The notes: a model not told the origin generated them from the sequence alone. 12,504 bases of DNA from CAYLNM01 sp964385045 (GCA_964385045.1 CAYLNM010000129.1:1-12504); one strand, 5' to 3'. Shown: positions 1-7,096, numbered from the stretch's first letter. Program-made: numbers and translations.

Positions 1-112
1 CGTGCATCGTGCTGCTCGCGGGCTTGCCGCGCCTCGAACGACGACTCCGGCGCTGTTATCAACCGGTGGCCACGGTGGCGTGATCAGGGGGTTTTTCACC
101 GGGCTGCTATCG

Positions 113-529
113 GTGAGAGAGTACTCCCGCCCCGTGGCGTCAAGCGAGCTGAAGCGACTCACCGAGTCGGAGATGAAGGAAACGTACGGTAAGCAGCCAG
201 GTACGGGTCCGGGAAATTGCATCACTCGAGTGAAGGAGAATGCCGACGGATGCGTTCGCGAGGATAGTGACTGCGTGAGCGGACTTTGTCGATCGGCGTG
301 TACGATTATTCAACATCCTACGGCTGGGCCGCCTCTCGCGCCCACCTCCCAGGAAATATGGCTGCAGGAGGACGTGAACTGCGGTTTGATCGGATCTACG
401 TACGAAGTGCGGCAGTGCAACTGGCTCGGCTGGTGCAATGGTGCCGTTCGGGGGACCTATGATTGCACGGCTCTCACGACTTCAGCCAGCTACGCGCATG
501 ATTGTTTCGATCAGCCGATCGAGTTCTGA
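113..529 (+). CDS. small Cys-rich protein with possible bacteriocin-like leader
   Basis: Not recognised as a named family. With the GTG at 113 it is 138 aa; other in-frame starts are GTG 2, GTG 80, GTG 134 and ATG 173, none with a convincing ribosome binding site, so the start is uncertain. I chose 113 because it leaves a 27-residue charged, non-hydrophobic leader with a Leu-x-x-x-Glu-Met pattern ending Tyr-Gly-Lys (25-27), close to the length and layout of double-glycine leaders. The rest holds ten cysteines (36, 47, 54, 59, 63, 90, 102, 108, 118, 131), an even number that would allow five disulfides. The first cluster contains a D-C-x-S-G-x-C pattern typical of extracellular Cys-rich modules. 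Residues 64-85 form a Pro/Thr-rich linker to the second cluster. It lies 47 bp before a LolA-like gene and in the same orientation as a C39-like protease gene, so it may be their substrate. That role is inferred; the reading frame itself is well supported. Confidence 0.6.
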   Translation: MREYSRPVASSELKRLTESEMKETYGKQPGTGPGNCITRVKENADGCVREDSDCVSGLCRSACTIIQHPTAGPPLAPTSQEIWLQEDVNCGLIGSTYEVRQCNWLGWCNGAVRGTYDCTALTTSASYAHDCFDQPIEF

Positions 530-564
530 GTGATTCCGAAAGCGCTTGATTGAATTGGTGACCC

Positions 565-568
565 AAGG
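565..568 (+). promoter_or_regulatory. ribosome binding site of the LolA-like gene
   Basis: AAGG lies 8 nt before the first ATG at 577 and supports that start; the second ATG at 580 is also possible. No promoter is evident in the 47 bp between the Cys-rich gene and this one, which is compatible with co-transcription. Confidence 0.5.
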
Positions 569-576
569 ATTAGGCC

Positions 577-1695
577 ATGATGAAGACCCTGCTCGCGGTG
601 AGTTCTTTCATTCTGATGACGGCGACGCAGCCTCTTCACGGGGCTGGGTCCCATGATCGGCTCGCTCTCCTCGAGGACGTCGCGTCGGTGCGGTCCGGCA
701 TCATTGACATTGAAGTCGAATGCACGGTGTCGAAGCTTGCGGGGCATCCGGCGCAGGTGCAGGGCTCTTCCGATTATGTTGCATGGGCCGGCGGCATGAT
801 TCGTGTAGAGCGTGAGCATCAGGCGCCAGGGGGGCGAGCGGCATTCGTCGCTGCGACGACCGACGGCACCAATACATGGCAGTACTTCGCGCTGACGCGA
901 ACGGCGGTGCGAATGGCGTCTCCGACCGAGCATCACGAGATCGACGGAATGGGTTTCTTTGAGCTCATGGCGTTCTTTCCGGAGATTCCCGGCGGGATCA
1001 ACCGTGGTCAAGAGCGCGATCTCGAGAGAATTCTGGACGAGGAAACCACGGTCGTTCACGAACAACTTGATGAAGTCGATGGAGCCGCTTGCGTGGTCGT
1101 GGATGCGATGGAAGGCGGGCACGTTCACCATCGGCTGTGGCTTGATCCGAGTCGCAGTTACATGCCGAGAAGACAGGAGTTCTTCTTCCCGGGGACGGAC
1201 GAGACGGTCGTGGTGATTCAGATCGACGAGTTCTCTCGAGTAGACGGCATCTGGCTTCCGACGCGCGGCATGCGCATGTCGCCGGCGACTGATCGCTACG
1301 AGACCGGATTCGTGCCCGTCGTTCACTCGGTCTCGGTGGATCGTGATCACGCCGGGACGTTGTCGCTGGCCGTGAACTCGGATTTGGCGCCGTCCCTCTT
1401 CGATTACTCGACGGAGCTTCCAGCCGGTACGTTGGTCGGTGATCGGACGACAGGCGAAAGCTGGATCGTGTCCGGACAGGACTTCCGCTCATCAGCCAGC
1501 GCAGCGCTCGCATCTCTCGGCGACGAGGGAGCGCGGATCATTCAGGAGCTCTCCGCTTCGGAGCAGAGCCGTGAGTCGGCGGTCCATTCGGCGTCGCTTG
1601 GGCTTCCTTGGCTTGTGATGGCAGGTGTCTCTGTCGCGGTCGCGCTGGTGGGCGTCGCGCCGCGGATGCGAGGCGATGTTGCAAGCCGTGCCTGA
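577..1695 (+). CDS. exported LolA-like protein with C-terminal membrane anchor
   Basis: A 372-aa protein with a signal peptide (about 1-22, hydrophobic 4-16) and a C-terminal transmembrane helix (about 341-361) followed by a short Arg-containing tail, so most of the chain should sit outside the cytoplasm. Residues about 28-285 read as alternating beta strands in the style of planctomycete proteins annotated as outer-membrane lipoprotein-sorting (LolA/LolB-like) proteins. The end of that region has a Leu-Phe-x-Tyr, then Pro-Ala-Gly-Thr-x-Val-x-Asp pattern (274-289) that I associate with this group. Only two cysteines are present (49 and 172). LolA-fold proteins bind acyl chains or act as lipoprotein carriers; whether this one binds lipid is unknown. 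It is followed after 9 bp by the C39-like gene, so the two are probably co-translated. Codon use is less GC-biased than in the right half of the window. Frame and export are well supported; the LolA-like assignment is moderate. Confidence 0.75.
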   Translation: MMKTLLAVSSFILMTATQPLHGAGSHDRLALLEDVASVRSGIIDIEVECTVSKLAGHPAQVQGSSDYVAWAGGMIRVEREHQAPGGRAAFVAATTDGTNTWQYFALTRTAVRMASPTEHHEIDGMGFFELMAFFPEIPGGINRGQERDLERILDEETTVVHEQLDEVDGAACVVVDAMEGGHVHHRLWLDPSRSYMPRRQEFFFPGTDETVVVIQIDEFSRVDGIWLPTRGMRMSPATDRYETGFVPVVHSVSVDRDHAGTLSLAVNSDLAPSLFDYSTELPAGTLVGDRTTGESWIVSGQDFRSSASAALASLGDEGARIIQELSASEQSRESAVHSASLGLPWLVMAGVSVAVALVGVAPRMRGDVASRA

Positions 1696-1698
1696 GGA
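1694..1698 (+). promoter_or_regulatory. ribosome binding site of the C39-like gene
   Basis: GAGGA overlaps the stop codon of the LolA-like gene and lies 6 nt before the ATG at 1705. This fixes the protease start and indicates translational linkage of the two genes. Confidence 0.6.
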
Positions 1699-1704
1699 AA
1701 CGGC

Positions 1705-2370
1705 ATGCAGGATCAGCGATGTGTGAAGTTCAACCTTGTCTGGTGCGCATTGTGCTGCGTAGTCGGAATCGGCTCGGGAGTTCTTGCGGCGCCCGCGGCC
1801 GGCGCCGGTAACGCACGTGGGGTCGCGTGTGGCCCCGGCGCGATCGCAATTCTCACGGAGGCGATCGGTGCACCACTGGATAATGCCACGCTAGGGACGA
1901 TGGTCGATGCGGATGGCGGCACCACGCTCCACGCGATGAGCGAGATCGTGCGGTCGAGAGGCCTGCATGCGGCCGCGTTCGAGACCGACGTGCAGGGTCT
2001 CATGGAGTTGGGATGCCCCGCGATCTTGCAGGTGGACCTGCAAGGCAGCAGTGCGGCCGAGGATGAGGCGCCGCCACAGTTTCACTTCGTGGCCTTCCTG
2101 GGTGCATCCAACTCACACGAAGTGCTTCTCGCCGACCCGATCCCCGGGAGCTCTCTGCACGGCTTGGTGTCGCGTTCGGAGCTGGATAGGTACTGGACGG
2201 GTAGGGGTCTCGCGGTTCACCTTTCGCAGACCGATCTGCCGCCGCAGCTACGATCGGCAAGAGCACGTTCGTTCGAGCTCGGGGTCGTCGTCACGGCTTG
2301 GATCTTGCCCCCGCTCGTGGCGTTGATGGCCTGGCGATCGAGGCGATGGGGTGCGAAGACTGTTGGCTAG
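1705..2370 (+). CDS. C39-like papain-fold cysteine protease, membrane-anchored
   Basis: A 221-aa protein resembling peptidase family C39 (bacteriocin-processing fold). The nucleophile is probably Cys42 in an A-C-G-P-G-A motif at the start of a helix, the histidine is His127 in F-H-F-V-A, and the aspartate is Asp144 in A-D-P-I-P-G; spacing and order match the C39 catalytic core. The usual oxyanion Gln six residues before the Cys is Asn36 here. Residues 72-90 match the family's 'G-x-(S/T)-x-x-x-(L/M)-x-x-x-x-x-x-x-G-L' stretch, and 155-165 match the segment after the aspartate. A hydrophobic N-terminus (about 9-30) looks like a signal peptide or anchor, and a second hydrophobic segment (about 192-210) precedes an Arg-rich tail, so the catalytic domain should be extracytoplasmic. 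Unlike classical C39 bacteriocin exporters there is no ABC transporter part. With the Cys-rich protein and LolA-like neighbours it may process or tether an exported peptide; this is inference, and an inactive binding domain is possible. Confidence 0.72.
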   Translation: MQDQRCVKFNLVWCALCCVVGIGSGVLAAPAAGAGNARGVACGPGAIAILTEAIGAPLDNATLGTMVDADGGTTLHAMSEIVRSRGLHAAAFETDVQGLMELGCPAILQVDLQGSSAAEDEAPPQFHFVAFLGASNSHEVLLADPIPGSSLHGLVSRSELDRYWTGRGLAVHLSQTDLPPQLRSARARSFELGVVVTAWILPPLVALMAWRSRRWGAKTVG

Positions 2371-2460
2371 GCTGATGCGACCACGTCGCGGTGGATTGCC
2401 GAGTGCTGGTCAGCGGTCGCGATCGTTTAGGACGGGGTGCGCGGAAGCCGAACCGGTGCG
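2371..2460. other. intergenic sequence at convergent gene ends, nothing recognised
   Basis: This short stretch follows the stop of the C39-like gene and leads into the transposase remnant. Only a weak 4-bp inverted repeat (CCAC, then GTGG) is visible, with no T-tract, so I do not call a terminator. No terminal inverted repeat of the insertion sequence could be identified. Confidence 0.4.
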
Positions 2461-2700
2461 GGCCTCGGGAGCTTGTGTAGGTTACGGCGGTCGGGTTCAG
2501 CTGCAGGCCGCATGGAAGTAGATCGTACCGTGGAAGGACGCCCGACTCGCAAATCTGGACGCCATCCGCTTCACAGGTGGGATCTTGAAGTTGATCGACC
2601 CCGTCCCGGCGTTCGTCACGCCGTTCCGCACCGCATCGAGCATCGGATGAAGGTGCTTCCGTAGGGTCCGGCTCGCCTTCACCATCTCCGGGATCTCCGC
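2461..2700 (-). pseudogene. ISL3-family transposase remnant (C-terminal fragment)
   Basis: Read on the minus strand from about 2700 down to 2497, the translation matches the conserved C-terminus of ISL3-family transposases (IS204/IS1001/IS1096/IS1165 type): a V-K-A-S-R-T-L-R-K-H-L helix, then V-T-N-A-G-T-G-S-I-N in place of the family's 'ITNAxxEGIN', then a K-R-M-A-S-R-F segment, then A/T-I-Y-F-H. After Y-F-H-A the frame hits a stop at 2497-2499. The expected continuation appears in another frame (L-Q-L-N-P-T-A-V-T, about 2478-2504), so a small indel has broken the gene. Only about 75 of the usual 400 or more codons remain. The catalytic DDE region is absent: the homology stops about 40 bp from the end of uup. 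It is therefore a dead relic. Family recognition is from memory of the motif, not from a search. Confidence 0.68.
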
Positions 2701-2738
2701 TGTGTTCGTTCGAGGGGGTTGCGTCACACGCGTAGGCG

Positions 2739-4592
2739 TCACCCGCCGGCCGCGATCGCCTCGAGCTCGGCCCACCGCTCGTACAGCGTCTGGACCCGCG
2801 CCTGGGCCTCGCTCAGCGCCGCGAACGCCTTCGCCGCCCGCTCGTGGTCGGCGGCGAGCGCCGGGTCCGCGGTCTCGGCCTCGAGCCGCTCGACCTCGGC
2901 CTCGGCGGCGAGGATCGTCTTCTCCATCGCGTCGAACTCGCGCTGCTCCTTGTAGGAGAGCTTGCGGGTGCGGCCGCGCGGGGCGGGGGACGCCCCCGAG
3001 GACGGTGCGTCCGTCGCCCGGGCCGACCGCTTCGGGGTCGCCGCCGCCGCCGGCTCGGCCACCGCGCCCGCCGCCGGCGCCGCGAGCCACTGCTCCAGCG
3101 ACGCGAACGTGCGGGCTCCGCCGCGGCCGTCGAGGCCGACGAAGCCCGTCGCCACCCGCTCGAGCATGAACCGGTCGTGAGTCACGAGCACGATGCCACC
3201 GGGGAACTCCAGCAGCGACTGCTCGAGCACCTCGAGCGACGGGATGTCGAGGTCGTTCGTCGGCTCGTCGAGCAGCAGCACGTCGGCGGGGGCGAGCATC
3301 AGGTTCGCCATCACGATGCGGGCCTGCTCGCCGCCCGAGAGGTGACCGACGAAGGTCGAGAGCTGCTCCTCGTCGAAGAGGAACCGCTTGGCCCAGCCGA
3401 CCACGTGCACCTGCTTTCCGCCGTGCTCGACGAAGTCGCCGATCGGGCAGAGCGTCTGCCGCAGGGTCAGGTTCGGGTCGAGCGACGCCCGGTCCTGCCG
3501 GAACGAGGCGATGCGGAGGCCGTCGGCCCGCCGCACCGAACCCGCGTCGGGCTCGAGGTCGCCGGAGAGGATGCGCATCAGGGTCGTCTTGCCGGTGCCG
3601 TTGGCCCCGAGGAGGCCCAGCCGCTCGCCGGGGCCGAGCACGAGCTCCAGCTCGGCGAAGAGCCGCCGCCCGCCCATGAACTTGGCGACCGCGTCGAGCT
3701 CCACCAGCCGGCGGCTGCGGCGGCCGGTCGCCTCGAACTCGAGCGACGTGCGGTGCGACGGGGCGGCGTTGCGGTCCTGGACGGCGGCGAGCTCGCTCCG
3801 GCGGGCGTCCGCCGCCTTCACCTGCGAGCGGTTGCGGGTCTCGCGGGCCTTGATGCCCTGGCGGAGCCACGCGGTGTCGCGACGCACGCGGTTGGCGAGG
3901 GCGGACTCGGCCGCGGCCTGGGCCTCGAGGAACGCCTCCTTGCGGGCGACGAACGCGGAGTAGTCGCCGTCGGACGCCAGCACGCCGCCGGGGTAGGCCC
4001 GCGAGAGCTCGGCCACGCGGGTGGCGACCGCCTCGAGGAAGTGCCGGTCGTGGGTGATGACGACGAAGGTGCGGCGGCGCTCGCGGCGGACGAGCTCCTC
4101 CAGCCACTGCACGCCCTCGAGGTCGAGGTGGTTGGTGGGCTCGTCGAGCAGGAGGATCTCGGGGTCGCGGGCGAGACCGCAGGCGAGCGACAGCCGCTTG
4201 CGCCAGCCGCCCGAGAGGGCCGCCACCGGGCGGTCGGGATCGTCGAAGCCGAGGCGGGTGAGGACGATCGACGCCTGCGTCTCCGGGTCGACGGGCGGGG
4301 CGTCGGGGGCCCGGGCAAGCTCCTCGAGGACCGCGGTGCGGGCGGTGGCGCCCTCGGCGAAGACGTCGGCCTGGCCCACGTAGGCGATCCGCAGGCCGGC
4401 GGGGCGGACGACCTCGCCCGCGTCCGGCGACTCGAGCCCCGCGAGGATCCGGAGCAGCGTGGACTTGCCGGCTCCGTTGGGGCCGATGAGGCCGAGGCGG
4501 TCGCGGGCGGCGATGGAGACGTCGAGCGCCTCGAAGAGCGTGCCCGAGGCGAAGGCCTTGGTCAGTCCGCGGGCGGCGAGGACGGTGGACAT
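2739..4592 (-). CDS. uup: ABC-F family ATPase Uup
   Basis: A 617-aa soluble protein with two ABC ATPase domains and no membrane segments. Domain 1 has Walker A at 37-45 (G-P-N-G-A-G-K-S-T), the signature L-S-G-G-W-R-K-R at 126-133 and Walker B/D-loop at 146-157. Domain 2 has Walker A at 329-337, L-S-G-G-E-Q-A-R at 418-425 and Walker B/D-loop at 438-449. Both catalytic glutamates (151, 443) are present. The linker at 242-265 carries the W-L-R-Q-G-I-K-A-R motif of Uup, and after an Ala/Pro-rich spacer the C-terminus (about 535-617) begins K-L-S-Y-K-E-Q-R-E-F, the Uup DNA-binding coiled coil. In E. coli, Uup affects precise transposon excision, branched DNA and ribosome function. The start M-S-T-V-L was chosen because the domain begins there; a further 32 in-frame upstream codons are Pro/Arg-rich and poorly protein-like. 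It lies 146 bp after the permease gene, on the same strand. Confidence 0.93.
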   Translation of the reverse strand: MSTVLAARGLTKAFASGTLFEALDVSIAARDRLGLIGPNGAGKSTLLRILAGLESPDAGEVVRPAGLRIAYVGQADVFAEGATARTAVLEELARAPDAPPVDPETQASIVLTRLGFDDPDRPVAALSGGWRKRLSLACGLARDPEILLLDEPTNHLDLEGVQWLEELVRRERRRTFVVITHDRHFLEAVATRVAELSRAYPGGVLASDGDYSAFVARKEAFLEAQAAAESALANRVRRDTAWLRQGIKARETRNRSQVKAADARRSELAAVQDRNAAPSHRTSLEFEATGRRSRRLVELDAVAKFMGGRRLFAELELVLGPGERLGLLGANGTGKTTLMRILSGDLEPDAGSVRRADGLRIASFRQDRASLDPNLTLRQTLCPIGDFVEHGGKQVHVVGWAKRFLFDEEQLSTFVGHLSGGEQARIVMANLMLAPADVLLLDEPTNDLDIPSLEVLEQSLLEFPGGIVLVTHDRFMLERVATGFVGLDGRGGARTFASLEQWLAAPAAGAVAEPAAAATPKRSARATDAPSSGASPAPRGRTRKLSYKEQREFDAMEKTILAAEAEVERLEAETADPALAADHERAAKAFAALSEAQARVQTLYERWAELEAIAAGG

Positions 4593-4687
4593 GGGCGGGC
4601 GGGGTCCGGCGGGGGGGCGCAGGAGGTCGGCGAGCAGGGATCGGATGGTACGGGTCGGGCCGGCACGCGGCCCCGCGGCGGGCGGCA

Positions 4688-4733
4688 CGACGGGCCGTGG
4701 CCGCCGTGGCCGCCGTGGCCGTCACGGTCGTCG
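4688..4733 (-). terminator. imperfect hairpin just after the permease gene, possible terminator
   Basis: Arms CGACG plus CCGTG (4688-4692, 4695-4699) pair with CACGG plus CGTCG (4723-4727, 4729-4733), with a small 2/1 internal bulge. It begins 5 nt beyond the permease stop codon. No U-tract follows, so classical intrinsic termination is doubtful. The loop holds most of the 9-bp tandem repeat. Confidence 0.28.
4694..4720. repeat. three perfect tandem copies of a 9-bp unit
   Basis: GCCGTGGCC occurs three times head to tail without mismatch in the spacer between the permease stop and the uup start. The unit contains GGCC-type dyad symmetry. It sits largely within the loop of an imperfect hairpin. 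It could be a simple slippage repeat, a protein-binding array or part of a transcript-end structure. Confidence 0.8.
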
Positions 4734-4738
4734 GGAGG

Positions 4739-6946
4739 TCAGCGTCCGGCTTCGGCCTCCCCGTCCGGCTCCGGCCTCTCGGGACCCGCGCCGAGTCGCC
4801 GCCGCACCTCCCCGACGCCGTCGGGCGAGCCGACCACCGTCACGCGGTCGTCCGCCTGCAGCACCGTGCGTCCCTGCGGCACGACCATGCGCCCGCGGCG
4901 GACGATCATCACGATCAGGCAGTCCTCGGGCAGGCCGAGGTCGCGGATCGCCCGGTCCCGCCACGCGGCGGATGGGCCGTCGGCGCCGATCCGCGTGGTC
5001 ACGAACCGCTCGTCGCGCAGCAGGACCTCACGGAGCTCGACCTCGTCGCGGGCCGCCCGCCACGCGTCGGCGAAGTCGTCCTCGTCCACCCGGCCCGCCA
5101 CCTGGGCGAGGATCCGCAGGTGCTGGGCGGGATTCTCGTCGGGCGACACGAGGAAGAAGACGGCGTGGGCCTGGCGGTCCGCCTCCACCTCGACGGTGAG
5201 CGGGTCGTCCGAGGGGATCGCGATGGGATGGTGCGCCCGCACCAGCACCATCTCGGCCACGTCGATGGTGGCGGTGCGGAAGTGGGGCAGGGCGACGCCC
5301 TCGGTGACCGGGGTGAGGCCGATCCGCGTGCCCTCGAGGAACCGGCTCGCGAGCTCGTCCGCGGTGTTCGGCAGACGGGTGGCCAGCCGCTCGGACGCCA
5401 GCCGCACCACCTGCTCGAAGGTCGACGGCTCGCGGAGGTCGAGCACGTGGCTGCGGGCGACGATCTGGTCGAAGGGGTCCTCGTCGCGGAGGCCCTTCTC
5501 CTTCATGATCTGCCGGAACTCGCGGTCGAGCCCCTCGTACTGGCGGCGACCGAGTCGGCTGAACCAGTGATAGATCGCCCCGTCCCGCTGCACTTCCGGA
5601 TTGCGATGGGCGTAGTGGTAGTACCACAGGATGCAGGCGGCGGTGATGCCGATCGTGAAGAGCGTCGCCGCCCATCCCATGTAGACGATGAGCGCGCCGC
5701 AGGTCAGCATCCCGAACAGCTGCATCCACGGATAGAGCGGCGAGCGGTAGCCCGGGTCATAGGACGGGATGCGGCTCTCCCGCATCACGATCACGGCCAT
5801 GTTCACCAGGATGAAGATGAAGAGCTGGAAGGCGGAGGCGAGCTTGGCGATGCCCTCGGGGTCCAGCAGCAGGATGACGGCGACCATGAGGCCGCCGGTG
5901 GTCAGGATCGCGGTGGTCGGCGTGCGGAAGCGGCCGAGCCGGGCGAGGGCGGGCGGCAGCAGCCGGTCGCGGGCCATCGCCATCGGGTAGCGGGACGCCG
6001 CCATGAGCCCCGCGTTGCCGGTGGACGCGAATGCGGCCAGGGCGGCCACGACGACGAGCAGGAGCCCGAGTCGCCCCGGCATCCACTCGGTCATGACGGC
6101 GGCGGCGGTGGCCACCGGCGTCAGGTCGTCGCGCAGCGTCTCCGCGTCCACCACCGCGACGATCACGAACACGCCGAGGGTGTAGACGGCGGCGGTGATG
6201 CCGAGCGACAGCATCATGCCCAGGGGCAGGTTGCGGTCGGGATCGCGGACCTCCTCGGCCACGCTCGCCACCTTGGTGAGTCCGGCGTAGGAGACGAAGA
6301 CGAAGCCCACCGTCGCCAGGAACCCGGGGAGGCCGAAGGGGATGAAGGACGGCTCGGTGAACCGGGCGGTCGTCTCCTCCAGCGGTCGGCCGGCGATGAA
6401 CACGAGCCCCTGGACGATGAAGAGGGCCATCACCGTCAGCAGCACCATCACCAGCCACCGCTGCAGGGCGGTCGTCTCCTTGGCTCCGACGATGTTGAGG
6501 ACGACGAAGACCACGGTGAGCGCCACCGCGACCGGCTTCTCGGGCAGGTCGACGTAGAACGTCGCGTACGCCCCGATGCCGATCAGGGCGAAGGCGGTCT
6601 TGAGCGAGAGGGCGAGGTAGCTGCCGAGGCCGGCGATGGTCCCGGCCATGGGTCCGAGGCTGCGGTCGAGGTAGAAGTAGTTGCCGCCGGCCCGCGGCAG
6701 GGCGGTGCTGAGCTCCGCCTTGCTGTACATCGCGGGCATGATGATCGTGGCCGCGAGCAGGTAGGCGAGGAAGACCGAGGGGCCGGCCTGGGCCGCGGCC
6801 AGCCCCGGGAGCAGGAAGAAGCCCGACGAGAACATCGCCCCGGTGCTGAGGGCGAACACGTCGACGAGGCCGAGCTCCTTCTTCAGGCGCTCGGGGGTGG
6901 CCGGGGTGGCCGGGGTGGACGCGGGACCGGAGGAGGTCGCGGACAT
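4739..6946 (-). CDS. APC-family permease fused to PTS EIIA and TrkA-C domains
   Basis: A 735-aa inner-membrane transporter with two C-terminal regulatory domains. Residues about 25-445 form an APC-superfamily (amino acid-polyamine-organocation) permease: G-A-M-F-S-S-G-F at 36-43 in the first helix, the conserved P-R-A-G-G at 84-88, and about 12 hydrophobic helices. Residues about 490-645 match PTS EIIA type 2 (fructose/nitrogen class): E-G-V-A-L-P-H-F-R with the phospho-acceptor His555, and the conserved Q-H-L-x-x-L motif at 608-613 (His609). Residues about 646-718 match TrkA-C, with a Val-Pro-x-Gly-x-x-x-Leu-x-x-x-Asp pattern at 689-700; such domains bind small ligands in K+ and anion transporters. 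The substrate is probably an amino acid or other small organic cation, but nothing in the sequence fixes it. The start gives a short Pro/Thr-rich N-terminal tail with an A-T-P repeat. The spacer between this gene and the efflux operon suggests separate transcription. Confidence 0.9.
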   Translation of the reverse strand: MSATSSGPASTPATPATPERLKKELGLVDVFALSTGAMFSSGFFLLPGLAAAQAGPSVFLAYLLAATIIMPAMYSKAELSTALPRAGGNYFYLDRSLGPMAGTIAGLGSYLALSLKTAFALIGIGAYATFYVDLPEKPVAVALTVVFVVLNIVGAKETTALQRWLVMVLLTVMALFIVQGLVFIAGRPLEETTARFTEPSFIPFGLPGFLATVGFVFVSYAGLTKVASVAEEVRDPDRNLPLGMMLSLGITAAVYTLGVFVIVAVVDAETLRDDLTPVATAAAVMTEWMPGRLGLLLVVVAALAAFASTGNAGLMAASRYPMAMARDRLLPPALARLGRFRTPTTAILTTGGLMVAVILLLDPEGIAKLASAFQLFIFILVNMAVIVMRESRIPSYDPGYRSPLYPWMQLFGMLTCGALIVYMGWAATLFTIGITAACILWYYHYAHRNPEVQRDGAIYHWFSRLGRRQYEGLDREFRQIMKEKGLRDEDPFDQIVARSHVLDLREPSTFEQVVRLASERLATRLPNTADELASRFLEGTRIGLTPVTEGVALPHFRTATIDVAEMVLVRAHHPIAIPSDDPLTVEVEADRQAHAVFFLVSPDENPAQHLRILAQVAGRVDEDDFADAWRAARDEVELREVLLRDERFVTTRIGADGPSAAWRDRAIRDLGLPEDCLIVMIVRRGRMVVPQGRTVLQADDRVTVVGSPDGVGEVRRRLGAGPERPEPDGEAEAGR

Positions 6947-6999
6947 GCGGGCGGGTTCCCAGTGCCGCCCGGGGGGCGAGGGCGATCCCGCAGAGGATA

Positions 7000-7030
7000 C
7001 CGGCCTGCGAGGCCGGCCCGCCGCCGGCGG
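7000..7030. other. adjacent GC palindromes between efflux operon and permease
   Basis: CCGGCCT (7000-7006) and AGGCCGG (7010-7016) form a perfect 7-bp stem around a 3-nt loop. It is followed by the palindrome CCGCCGGCGG at 7021-7030. On the minus strand the stem is followed directly by TATCCT, a weak candidate -10 box for the permease gene, but no fitting -35 is seen. Terminator-like structure or regulator site are both possible. Confidence 0.4.
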
Positions 7031-7063
7031 ATCGCGGCCCGCAGCCCCGCCCGCCGCGGGAAC

Positions 7064-7096
7064 GGACGCGGCCGAGGTGGGGGCTCGGTCGCGTCC
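7064..7096 (-). terminator. strong hairpin downstream of efflux operon, putative terminator
   Basis: Arms at 7064-7076 (GGACGCGGCCGAG) and 7084-7096 pair over 13 bp with one non-Watson-Crick position and a 7-nt loop. The structure lies 55 nt past the stop of the His-rich lipoprotein gene. It lacks a U-tract, as is common in very GC-rich genomes, so it may mark transcript end or stabilise the 3' end rather than be a textbook terminator. Confidence 0.45.

Noticed and set aside
24..61. Promoter upstream of the Cys-rich gene (TTGCCG with a TTATCA-like box)
   Set aside because: Spacing between the boxes is far too long and both boxes are poor matches.
2437..2664. 75-codon plus-strand ORF in the convergent region
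   Set aside because: Overlaps the transposase relic on the opposite strand, Arg/Gly-rich, no ribosome binding site and no recognisable motif.
2739..4592. ABC-F protein as an antibiotic-resistance (ribosome protection) factor
   Set aside because: The linker motif and the Uup-type C-terminal coiled coil point to housekeeping Uup rather than Vga/Lsa/Msr-type proteins.
4694..4720. CRISPR or clustered direct repeats
   Set aside because: Units are 9 bp with no spacers; simple tandem repeat only.
2844..5570. Long plus-strand ORF (908 codons) across uup and the permease
   Set aside because: It is antisense to two clear genes, has low-complexity Arg/Gly/Glu-rich translation and exists because GC-rich third positions remove stop codons.
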